Positions 6,970 to 12,978 of a stretch of DNA of 13,467 bases are shown here, one piece after another; position 1 is the stretch's first letter, and every line of letters starts with the position of its first letter. The notes under the pieces are model-generated. The model saw nothing but the letters and a program-made list of their open reading frames with translations, was not told where the DNA came from and ran no database searches. The position numbers and the translations under genes are program-made. This stretch comes from Flavobacteriales bacterium (GTDB taxonomy: Bacteria > Bacteroidota > Bacteroidia > Flavobacteriales > PHOS-HE28), in contig SSGN01000117.1 in assembly GCA_008016945.1 (NCBI GenBank), forward strand, positions 1 to 13,467. Direction: 5' to 3'.

Positions 6970-7973
6970 TCCGCAAGACCCTGCTGATGACCCTGTTGCT
7001 CGGTGTGGCGGCCATCGTGCTGCTGCCCTCGCGCACGGTGGAACCCGCGCACGCATGGGGCTTCTACGGCCACAAGCGCATCAACCGCATGGCCTGCTTC
7101 ACCCTGCCGCCCGAGATGTTCGGCTTCTACAAGCGCCACATCGATTTCATCACCGACCACGCCGTGGACCCCGACAAGCGCCGCTACGCCGTGGAGGGCG
7201 AGGCCCAGCGCCATTACATCGACATAGACCACTACGCGCACGGGGGCGTGGATCCCTTCGAGGCCATGCCCCGCAAGTGGAGCGATGCCGTGGCGAAGTA
7301 CAGCGAGGACACCTTGCAGGCGTACGGCATCGTGCCGTGGCACATCGAAGTGATGTTCGGCCGGTTGGTGACCGCCTTCCAGCGCGGCGACGTGGACCGG
7401 ATCCTGCGCAACAGCGCCGAGATCGGCCATTACGTGGGCGATGCGCACGTGCCGCTGCACACCACCGAGAATTACAACGGCCAACTCACCAACCAGCACG
7501 GCATCCATGCGTTCTGGGAAAGCCGCATCCCCGAGCTGAGCGCCGAGAACTACGACCACCTCGTGGGCCGCGCCACCTACGTGGACCGCATCCTCGACGT
7601 GGCATGGGAGGCCGTGTATGCCAGCCACATGCTGGTGGACAGCGTGCTGAACATCGAGAAGCGATTGAGCGAGACGTATCCGGAGGACCGGAAGTACGTG
7701 TTCGAGTCGCGTGGGCGCGGATCCATGCGCGTGTACTCGCAGGAGTTCACCAAGGCCTACGAGGATGCCATGATGGGCATGGTGGAGGAACGGATGAACG
7801 CCTCCATCATGACCTTGGGCAATGTGTGGTACAGCGCATGGGTGGTGGCCGGACAGCCCAATTTGGAGCGCTTCGAGCAGAAGGAGGTGAGCGACTCGCT
7901 GAAGGCCGTGTTGAAGGCCGAACAGGAACTGTTCGAGCAGCGGGGCAAGGGCCACGGCCGCGATCACGAGTAG
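6966..7973 (+). CDS. Secreted zinc-dependent phospholipase C / S1-P1 nuclease-like protein
   Basis: This 335-aa exported protein has a signal peptide (residues 1-30) ending in AHA, so the mature protein would begin with Trp31. That is a hallmark of the trinuclear-zinc phospholipase C / P1 nuclease fold, where the N-terminal Trp binds zinc. Further candidate ligands with the expected spacing are His36 (W+5 as in P1), Asp68 or Asp70, His83, His155 with Asp159 (HxxxD), His165, and His181 with Glu185 (HxxxE). The segment GDAHVPLH around 158-165 is typical. Phospholipid or nucleic-acid phosphodiester hydrolysis is plausible; the substrate cannot be told. It is probably periplasmic or extracellular. 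The C-terminal part (about 250-335) is helical and charged, ending in a His/Lys/Asp-rich tail. It overlaps the comB stop by 4 bp and is the last gene of the plus-strand run. Confidence 0.88.
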   Translation: MIRKTLLMTLLLGVAAIVLLPSRTVEPAHAWGFYGHKRINRMACFTLPPEMFGFYKRHIDFITDHAVDPDKRRYAVEGEAQRHYIDIDHYAHGGVDPFEAMPRKWSDAVAKYSEDTLQAYGIVPWHIEVMFGRLVTAFQRGDVDRILRNSAEIGHYVGDAHVPLHTTENYNGQLTNQHGIHAFWESRIPELSAENYDHLVGRATYVDRILDVAWEAVYASHMLVDSVLNIEKRLSETYPEDRKYVFESRGRGSMRVYSQEFTKAYEDAMMGMVEERMNASIMTLGNVWYSAWVVAGQPNLERFEQKEVSDSLKAVLKAEQELFEQRGKGHGRDHE

Positions 7974-8302
7974 GCAGAGGCCCGTTCGGGATCCCGTATC
8001 AACATCATCCTTTACACAAACCATGCGATCCGGTGACGATCGCTGTGCGTGCGTGGGGTACGTTTGCGCCGCGTTGCACAGGAGGGTCCGCATGATGAGG
8101 AGATGCCGCGCGGGTGAGAGCGTGCGGAGAGAAGCACTCCGGCCGGATCCACGGGCAACGTACCTGCAAGCTCCTGCTCGGATGAGAGACCACCGTAGAG
8201 AGCCCACTACTGCAAGGAGTGGGGGTGGAGGGGATCCGCAGCAGGTGGTGGATAGAAAGGGATGGCCGAGCGTCCGATCCGGATGCCGGTCATCCCGCAT
8301 CC
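7974..8302. other. 329-bp gap without a convincing gene
   Basis: Between the phospholipase and the 3' end of the lipoprotein gene there is no reading frame with neighbour-like codon use. The start holds a small CGGGATCCCG palindrome (7987-7996). Then come a perfect TAnnTTTG box (8059-8066), an AGGAGG site (8080-8085) and an ATG at 8092 opening 78 codons rich in Arg, with AGA/AGG/GGA codons unlike the neighbours. A hairpin CCCACT-N9-AGTGGG lies at 8203-8223. It may be a small RNA or degraded sequence; no known RNA family was recognised. Confidence 0.55.
8059..8066 (+). promoter_or_regulatory. Orphan -7 promoter-like box TACGTTTG
   Basis: TACGTTTG matches TAnnTTTG at all fixed bases. No assured gene lies downstream on this strand until 8929. 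It is followed 13 bp later by AGGAGG and then ATGATG at 8092. No -33 TTG is evident 17-23 bp upstream. Confidence 0.35.
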
Positions 8303-8686
8303 TCAGCGATACTGCACGGACTGATTGATCACCGCGCAATCCACTTCGCGGCCCACGGAAGCCGAAAGCGGCTGGATGTCGCCATCGGCGAAGAGTTCGA
8401 TGTCGCCGAAGCGGGCGCTGTCCGGGGTGATGCGGCAGGCCCGGAAGAAGATCGGTTCGTCCTCCTTCATCGTCAGCACGTAGTTTCCGGTCTCGCGCAG
8501 GGTATCGCTGCCATTGATGGAGCCATGCAGCGTGTCGAAACGGCCACGGTCCGGGCCGGAGGCATACTGCACCACGCAATCGAAACAAGTGGCCTGCAAC
8601 GAGACCTTGTACTCCTTCACCTGCTCCTTCTTGCAGGCAGGCAGCAACAGGAGCAGGGCTGCGGCAGCGATCACCGGGCGGAACAT
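8303..8686 (-). CDS. Small lipoprotein of unknown function, 127 aa
   Basis: The N-terminus is a lipoprotein signal: MFRPVIAAAALLLLLPAC, with lipobox Leu-Pro-Ala-Cys18, followed by Lys-Lys-Glu-Gln. It should be anchored in a membrane, periplasm- or surface-facing. The mature part is about 110 aa of predicted beta strands with four further cysteines (34, 37, 84, 117), the first two as a CxxC pair. This suggests disulfides or metal binding, but no family was recognised. The ATG at 8686 is chosen because it begins the signal peptide; an in-frame ATG at 8800 adds 38 residues of non-conserved type. A promoter-like TACCTTGC on the minus strand sits 4 bp upstream of the ATG, which also favours this start. 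It is divergent from the beta-helix gene. Confidence 0.8.
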   Translation of the reverse strand: MFRPVIAAAALLLLLPACKKEQVKEYKVSLQATCFDCVVQYASGPDRGRFDTLHGSINGSDTLRETGNYVLTMKEDEPIFFRACRITPDSARFGDIELFADGDIQPLSASVGREVDCAVINQSVQYR

Positions 8687-8690
8687 GGCG

Positions 8691-8698
8691 GCAAGGTA
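8691..8698 (-). promoter_or_regulatory. Possible -7 promoter box of the lipoprotein gene
   Basis: On the minus strand this reads TACCTTGC, a one-base-shortened match to TAnnTTTG, ending 4 bp before the ATG. If used, the mRNA would be nearly or fully leaderless. Confidence 0.3.
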
Positions 8699-8782
8699 AA
8701 ACAGCGGCTGGGAACACTTGATGGGTCGTGTATGCAGACGCGGGGCGTACGGAGGTGCAGGGCGTCCCAGTAGGAATGCAAC

Positions 8783-8801
8783 AATGCGTGAAAATCGCAT
8801 T
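8783..8801. promoter_or_regulatory. Dyad AATGCG-N7-CGCATT, candidate operator
   Basis: This is a perfect inverted repeat with 6-bp arms and a 7-bp A/T-rich centre (TGAAAAT). It ends 21 bp upstream of the -7 box at 8823-8830, so it overlaps where the -33 region of that promoter would be. The geometry suits a dimeric regulator, and it could serve either of the divergent genes. The symmetry is seen directly; regulator binding is inferred. Confidence 0.35.
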
Positions 8802-8822
8802 CGGCATCTTGAGAATGGAGTT

Positions 8823-8830
8823 TAGCTTTG
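8823..8830 (+). promoter_or_regulatory. -7 promoter box TAGCTTTG for the beta-helix gene
   Basis: TAGCTTTG matches all fixed bases of the Bacteroidota TAnnTTTG box. Transcription would begin near 8836, just where a perfect hairpin starts. A TTG occurs at 8809-8811 but is too close to be a standard -33 element. Confidence 0.5.
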
Positions 8831-8836
8831 GTTTAA

Positions 8837-8855
8837 GCATAGGCTGAACCTATGC
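8837..8855 (+). promoter_or_regulatory. Perfect 7-bp hairpin at the expected mRNA 5' end
   Basis: GCATAGG-CTGAA-CCTATGC forms a 7-bp stem with a 5-nt loop, beginning 7 bp after the -7 box. A hairpin at the extreme 5' end is a known mRNA-stabilising arrangement; here that role is inferred. Confidence 0.4.
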
Positions 8856-8892
8856 CCTGAGTGCGTCGGCTTGAAACACCAACTGGTTCGTC

Positions 8893-8928
8893 ATACGCTT
8901 CCTTCTCACCTCCGTTGCTCTGTTCCTT
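8893..8928 (+). other. In-frame signal-peptide coding sequence lacking a standard start codon
   Basis: The twelve codons before the first canonical start (GTG 8929) read in frame as IRFLLTSVALFL and join VMLLRAQ. Together they form a normal Sec signal peptide with an Arg and a hydrophobic core. The in-frame stop TGA at 8872 closes the frame upstream, and no ATG, GTG or TTG lies between 8875 and 8928. The Ile codon at 8893 is ATA, one base from ATG, exactly where a signal-peptide start would be expected. Confidence 0.6.
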
Positions 8929-10881
8929 GTGATGTTGTTGCGTGCTCAATGCCCGCCTGTGGTATACCCGAATCCTTGGGCGTTCCCTTTGCCGCCGAAT
9001 ATCGCGACCATATCAATCACAACGTTTGGAGCCGTGCCGAATGACAATTGTAGTGACCATGAAGCCTTCCGGGCTGCGGCTGCTTGGATAAATGCACGAG
9101 GCGGGTACACAAAGCTGTCAATTCCCAATGGAGAGTTCATCGTAGGCAAGCAGTGGACGCCCGCACCGGGTACCGGAGGTTTCGTGGAGTACAGCATTCC
9201 TTTCAAACTGGTGAACTGTACCGAAGTTGAATTGGCAGGGACTGGACACCCCGTCATTCGTTTCGAGGACTGTCTGAAGTACGGCCGTTTCGTCATGGTG
9301 GGGGGCGTGGTGCATGCCAAGGTGAATGTCGCTTGTAACAACTCAACGCTTAATTGGACTGAGGTGGCCGAAGTTGGGGCGATGATCCATTTGGACAATT
9401 GCAGTAAGACGACCATAAAGCAATTGAAACTCGATGGCAATATTAACGGTGCCATCATTGGGGGCAAGTACAATTACGACGGCTACCAGATCGGCTATGA
9501 CGGACTAATTGCAGCTTCGTGCGACAATATCAAGATTGCCAATGTGCGGGTCTCTCATTTCGGAAGAGATGGTATGATGCTATGCTCTTCCGATGCGCCA
9601 GCGATGAACATAGCCATCACCAACAGTTGGTTTAACTTCAATTGCAGGACCGGAATGTCATGGGGCGGTGGGAACGGGCTGACCATTTCGGGTAGCCAGT
9701 TCAACTACAACGGTATTGGCCGTATCGTGTCCGCAATGGCCAGTGGGTTTGATGCGGAACTCGAACCTCCAAACGCTGTTTGTACTTCACCGAGCATGGT
9801 GGCGAACGGCACATTCACCAATTGCGAATTCTCTGGGAATAGATTCTGCGGATTCATTACTGACCAAGCCAGTGCATCCACGAAGAACATCAGTTTTAGC
9901 AACTGTACCTTTCGGCCTTCGGCGGACCCCAGTTCGTATTGTAGTTGGCAGCGGTCCAAGGCGGTGCAGTTCAAGGACTGCACCTTCTACGGTCGGGTGG
10001 GGCCGTTCTACAATGCTTCGGTAACTGCATGGCCCCCGTCCGGGCCAGATTATCGTACGGTATTTTCGTCGTGCAATTTCTACGAGGAGGACGCGAACTA
10101 TTGCTACGTGTCCGATGCAGTTCCGGCAAGTTGTGAGTACTTCCCGAACTTACTGGAGAGTGACTATCTAGCGGGCCGTGTGGTCTTCGAACAGAGCAAC
10201 TTCACGGTGAACTGCAATGCGCGCATCTGGCTGCGCGGCAGGACGAATGCGGGGTGTACGGGATGCCCGACCCACGCGAATGCCATTGACATGATAAGGT
10301 GCAATGTGAGGAGCAATGGACGGGAGTACTGCCCGCTACCTGCGCCAGAGGAACCGTTCACCTTCCACTTGATCAACATGAACGGTACTCCCAACACCGT
10401 GCAAGCACCTAGTGCCGTACGCCCACCCGGTGCCGGTTCGTATTACTGGGGACCCGGTACCACGTACAACGGCAGTTTTAGTTACAGCACCTTCGCCGTG
10501 CCCCCCTACGCTCCGTGCAAACCACTCTATACTGACCCGCCCACGACGCCAGCCACTACCTGTGGGCAACCCGCACCTGTCCCCATTCCATATTGCGCCG
10601 ACGAGACGATCAATATTGGACCACGGCCGGGCGGGGTCGAAGCGTTGATCAGTGTCACACCGCAGGCGGGGCTGTTGCATATCACGGACCATGAAGGTGT
10701 ACTGCAAGACCGAGAAATGCCCTACGAATTGACCGATTCCGCCGGACATCGGTTAGGTGAGGGGCTTTTGTTACCCGGCACCCATGCCATTCCCGATCCG
10801 GGGTTGAGCAGCGGTACCTACATCCTGTACTTCCACGGCACGGGCCGGTTCGCGTGGTTCGTGATCACATCGGCTCCTTGA
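8929..10881 (+). CDS. Secreted parallel beta-helix (pectate-lyase-like) protein with T9SS-type C-terminal domain
   Basis: From the first canonical start the product is 650 aa; with the ATA at 8893 it would be 662 aa and have a signal peptide. Residues 29-75 match the pectate-lyase-superfamily entry motif: TTFGAVPNDN, then DHEAFRAAAAWI and IPNGEF. Residues about 150-360 are right-handed beta-helix rungs with many Asn-Gly and strand-turn repeats (for example NISFSNCTF and FTNCEFSGN). Residues about 360-560 are Cys- and Pro-rich. The last 80 residues resemble a type A sorting domain: YELTDSAGHRLGEG, then LSSGTYILYFHGTGR. The protein probably leaves the cell through T9SS and binds or cleaves a polysaccharide; catalytic residues were not identified. 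Base composition is lower in G+C than neighbours (26 of 60 at 9421-9480, against 38 of 60 at 3421-3480). The next gene starts 39 bp later. Confidence 0.82.
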   Translation: MMLLRAQCPPVVYPNPWAFPLPPNIATISITTFGAVPNDNCSDHEAFRAAAAWINARGGYTKLSIPNGEFIVGKQWTPAPGTGGFVEYSIPFKLVNCTEVELAGTGHPVIRFEDCLKYGRFVMVGGVVHAKVNVACNNSTLNWTEVAEVGAMIHLDNCSKTTIKQLKLDGNINGAIIGGKYNYDGYQIGYDGLIAASCDNIKIANVRVSHFGRDGMMLCSSDAPAMNIAITNSWFNFNCRTGMSWGGGNGLTISGSQFNYNGIGRIVSAMASGFDAELEPPNAVCTSPSMVANGTFTNCEFSGNRFCGFITDQASASTKNISFSNCTFRPSADPSSYCSWQRSKAVQFKDCTFYGRVGPFYNASVTAWPPSGPDYRTVFSSCNFYEEDANYCYVSDAVPASCEYFPNLLESDYLAGRVVFEQSNFTVNCNARIWLRGRTNAGCTGCPTHANAIDMIRCNVRSNGREYCPLPAPEEPFTFHLINMNGTPNTVQAPSAVRPPGAGSYYWGPGTTYNGSFSYSTFAVPPYAPCKPLYTDPPTTPATTCGQPAPVPIPYCADETINIGPRPGGVEALISVTPQAGLLHITDHEGVLQDREMPYELTDSAGHRLGEGLLLPGTHAIPDPGLSSGTYILYFHGTGRFAWFVITSAP

Positions 10882-10920
10882 GCCCACATCTGCCCAAACA
10901 ACTCAATCAACCCACAAGCC

Positions 10921-12090
10921 ATGCGCAACACTATCCTGACTCTTTTCAGCCTGCTGCCTTTCCTTGCCGCAGGCCAGTGCGGGGTGTTCTACCGCTACCA
11001 CCCGTTCGGCACCTGCACGGAAGGGTGGGTGGACATTAGTTGCAGTACTCCGATGGATTCGATCGTTTGGTCCACGGGTGATGTCATGCTGACGTTAGGG
11101 TCTTCACCCGCCCTTCCGCCGGGCACGCATACATGGCAGGTGTATAGCAGTGGAGAGGTGATACAGACCGGGGAGGTGGAGATGGAGCAGTTGGAGTGGC
11201 AGATAGCAGATGCACACCTCACGTGGACCGGCGGCGGGGCCATGATCTCGGTAGGGGCGGTGGAGGTCCCATACTGCACTTCCATGTCCCAGACACCCTG
11301 TTGTGTGCCTGTTGACAGCCTCACGTACTTGCGTTTGGTGCAGGATGGTGCCACGGAGATGGTCACGGAGTCCTGCTACGGTTGCACCGGGTACAACTGG
11401 GGCGATGGACCATGCGGATATCCGGGCGCATCATGGTTCGCGAATGTTCCAACAGGCCATACATACACCGTCCGCCTGTATGATCTGGCATGTGGCAACG
11501 TGATCGACCTCCAAGCGATGATGGTGGCACACAGTTGCGACAACCTCGCGCTATCGATCGAGGAGGTCGGTACGGCACCCGACGCCATGATGGGCGAAGT
11601 ACACCTTTTGGAGGCCGTGCCCGATGCCACCGAACCACTCCCGTTGCAGGGTACTGTGGCCGGTACGGCACAGCTACTCCGCGGGCTTGAGGGATTTGAG
11701 CTGGTGGGCGACGTGTTCAATGGCGTGGCCACCGCTTCGTGGACGGGCCTGGACACCGGCTACTACCGTGTTTCGTTCATCCCTGATGCACAGTGCAACC
11801 ATGTGACGCAGGTGGTGCATGTGTCCACATCCACCTCCATCGGCCGAGAAACGCAAGCGCCCGGTGCCGCGTTGCAGGTGGGCCTTACGGAGGACCCGGA
11901 GAGGATCATGGTGCGTACGACGCAAGGCACCGCCACCCATGTGGAGATGCTGGATGCGCTTGGCCGCAAGGTGCCCATTCGCAAACTCGCCGACGGCTCC
12001 TACCACATCGGTGCCGCAGTTCCGGGCACGTATCTCCTGCGCGCGATGGTGTCCGGGACCATGGCGACGGCCAAGTTCATCGTGCCTTGA
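10921..12090 (+). CDS. Secreted Cys-rich surface protein with T9SS type A sorting domain
   Basis: This 389-aa protein starts with a clear signal peptide (MRNTILTLFSLLPFLAAG, probably cleaved before Gln19). The first third (about 36-90) resembles the SprB/PKD-like beta-sandwich units of Bacteroidota adhesins, with WSTGD and LPPGTHTWQVYSSGE. The middle (115-210) is Cys-rich: cysteines at 119, 127, 128, 152, 155, 165, 191 and 206 suggest disulfides. The last 75 residues fit the T9SS sorting domain: VEMLDALGRKV at 341-351, PGTYLLRAMVSG at 368-379, and a final AKFIVP. It should be exported and attached to or released from the cell surface. No enzymatic motif was seen, so a structural, adhesive or binding role is the best guess. 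It follows the beta-helix gene by 39 bp with no promoter box in between, so the two are likely co-transcribed. Confidence 0.85.
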   Translation: MRNTILTLFSLLPFLAAGQCGVFYRYHPFGTCTEGWVDISCSTPMDSIVWSTGDVMLTLGSSPALPPGTHTWQVYSSGEVIQTGEVEMEQLEWQIADAHLTWTGGGAMISVGAVEVPYCTSMSQTPCCVPVDSLTYLRLVQDGATEMVTESCYGCTGYNWGDGPCGYPGASWFANVPTGHTYTVRLYDLACGNVIDLQAMMVAHSCDNLALSIEEVGTAPDAMMGEVHLLEAVPDATEPLPLQGTVAGTAQLLRGLEGFELVGDVFNGVATASWTGLDTGYYRVSFIPDAQCNHVTQVVHVSTSTSIGRETQAPGAALQVGLTEDPERIMVRTTQGTATHVEMLDALGRKVPIRKLADGSYHIGAAVPGTYLLRAMVSGTMATAKFIVP

Positions 12091-12119
12091 TGAATGGGGC
12101 GGACGGGCGTTACACATGC

Positions 12120-12147
12120 GAACGGTGCGGAGGTCTTCGCGCCGTTC
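12120..12147. terminator. Hairpin between convergent genes, possible bidirectional terminator
   Basis: A 10-bp stem (GAACGGTGCG with CGCGCCGTTC, one G-U pair) closes an 8-nt loop in the 91-bp space between the ends of the surface-protein gene and the TonB-domain gene. There is no T-run on either side, so intrinsic termination is not certain. Confidence 0.4.
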
Positions 12148-12181
12148 CTACTACTTGGTGTGTCTGAGAACGAAGGGTGCT

Positions 12182-12652
12182 TCAGCGTTTCGGCCGCTTA
12201 TCCTGCAACTTGAACCGGATGGGTAGGTTGTAGCTGGTGCGCACCAGCTTGCCACCCTGCATGCCGGGTTTCCACAGGGGCATGCTCTTCACCACGCGCA
12301 GGGCCTCCTCGCTGCATCCGCCGCCGAGGCCGCGCAGCACCTTGGCCTCGCCGATGCTGCCATCGCGCTCCACCACGAAGGAGATCACCACGGTGCCCTC
12401 GATGCCATTGTCGATAGCCTCCTCCGGGTACTTCAACTCCTTGCTGATGAAGGCGAACATCGCTTGCTGCCCACCGGGGTACTCGGGCATCTGTTCCACG
12501 AGCAGGAGCGGTGCGTCGGGATCGGTGATCGGCGGAGCGACCGGGGCGGGGACAACGACCTCCTCCTGTGCGTAGAGGACCGGAGCGGTGAGGAAGGCGA
12601 ATACGCCCACACCAAAGCTGCGGCGGATGAGCGGGATGGCGCGAAGTTTCAT
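12182..12652 (-). CDS. TonB C-terminal domain protein, short secreted form
   Basis: The 156-aa product has a signal sequence (1-29, ending APVLYAQ), a short Pro/Val linker (about 30-50) and a TonB_C domain at 56-150. The domain follows the Bacteroidota pattern: PEYPGGQQAMFAFI (57-70), LKYPEEAIDNGIEGTVVISF (73-92), DGSIGEAKVLRGLGGGCSEE (97-116), MPLWKPGMQGGK (124-135) and YNLPIRF (141-147). In full-length TonB this domain contacts TonB-dependent receptors in the periplasm. Here the linker is only about 25 residues, too short to span the periplasm from an inner-membrane anchor, so it probably acts as a soluble or accessory protein rather than an energy transducer. The ATG at 12652 is chosen because it opens the signal sequence; the upstream in-frame ATG at 12703 would put a polar stretch ahead of it. 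Confidence 0.88.
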   Translation of the reverse strand: MKLRAIPLIRRSFGVGVFAFLTAPVLYAQEEVVVPAPVAPPITDPDAPLLLVEQMPEYPGGQQAMFAFISKELKYPEEAIDNGIEGTVVISFVVERDGSIGEAKVLRGLGGGCSEEALRVVKSMPLWKPGMQGGKLVRTSYNLPIRFKLQDKRPKR

Positions 12653-12678
12653 AGGGTAAAGTCGTTGGTCGCTTTGTG

Positions 12679-12686
12679 CAAAGATC
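12679..12686 (-). promoter_or_regulatory. Probable -7 box of the TonB-domain gene
   Basis: On the minus strand this reads GATCTTTG, seven of eight bases of TAnnTTTG, 26 bp upstream of the ATG at 12652. It overlaps a small dyad CTTTG-TG-CAAAG at 12672-12683 that would lie at or just before the transcription start. Confidence 0.4.
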
Positions 12687-12756
12687 GCACCAAGCCAATG
12701 CACGAACCGCGATCCACGCGCAGCCCCTCAGATCCGGTCTTCTTTTCCTGTGGATG

Positions 12757-12920
12757 GGTTCATGCAGAGGCGCGGAGAACGCAGAAAAGAGCGCTCGTCG
12801 ATCAGCCCCGGCTTTCCCGCCTATGGCATGGCTTGCCCACCTTACACCTCCGCTGAAGCTTCAGCGGCACGCGGATGGAGGGCGGATCTTCTCTGCGTTC
12901 TCCACGCCTCTACTTGATCC
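12757..12920. repeat. Intergenic inverted-repeat element with central palindrome
   Basis: The core arms are 12764-12789 and 12888-12913; they are reverse complements at 23 of 26 positions, and pairing extends outward to 12757 and 12920 with two more mismatches. The 98 bp between the core arms contain an 18-bp perfect palindrome (12850-12867). The element lies between two minus-strand genes and contains no gene. The arms resemble short dispersed intergenic repeats (a GCAGAG/GGAGAACGCAG theme) that I recall from many environmental genomes; this is memory, not a search. Confidence 0.7.
12850..12867. repeat. 18-bp perfect palindrome
   Basis: CCGCTGAAGCTTCAGCGG is fully self-complementary with no spacer. 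It sits off-centre between the arms of the inverted repeat at 12757-12920 and is probably part of the same element. Confidence 0.75.
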
Positions 12921-12978
12921 GTTCCCCGCTCCAACACCAAGTTCCCCGACACGGCGAGACTTCAAGCCCCGACAGCCT

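Larger units (their letters stand above)
12653..12978. other. 326-bp gene-free region holding a promoter box and an inverted-repeat element
   Basis: No reading frame here looks coding. It holds the probable promoter of the TonB-domain gene near 12679 and a long inverted repeat with a central palindrome at 12757-12920. The rest to 12978 shows nothing recognisable. Confidence 0.6.

Noticed and set aside
7981..7996. CCCGTTCGGG and CGGGATCCCG as a terminator of the phospholipase operon
   Set aside because: The stems are only 4-5 bp with little or no loop and no T-run follows, so a terminator cannot be supported.
8023..8328. 101-codon plus-strand frame as a protein gene
   Set aside because: The first part precedes the promoter-like box, and the product is Arg-rich low-complexity with codon use unlike the neighbours. 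Only the interval from 8059 is kept, as a possible transcript.
6495..8840. Very long open frame (781 codons) on the minus strand across comB, the phospholipase gene and the lipoprotein gene
   Set aside because: It is antisense to genes with clear domains. Its His/Ala/Gly-rich text shows no family motif, and it is explained by the high G+C third positions of the real genes on the other strand.
12757..12920. Inverted repeat as an insertion sequence or CRISPR remnant
   Set aside because: There is no transposase frame, no visible target duplication at the ends, and no repeated spacer pattern.
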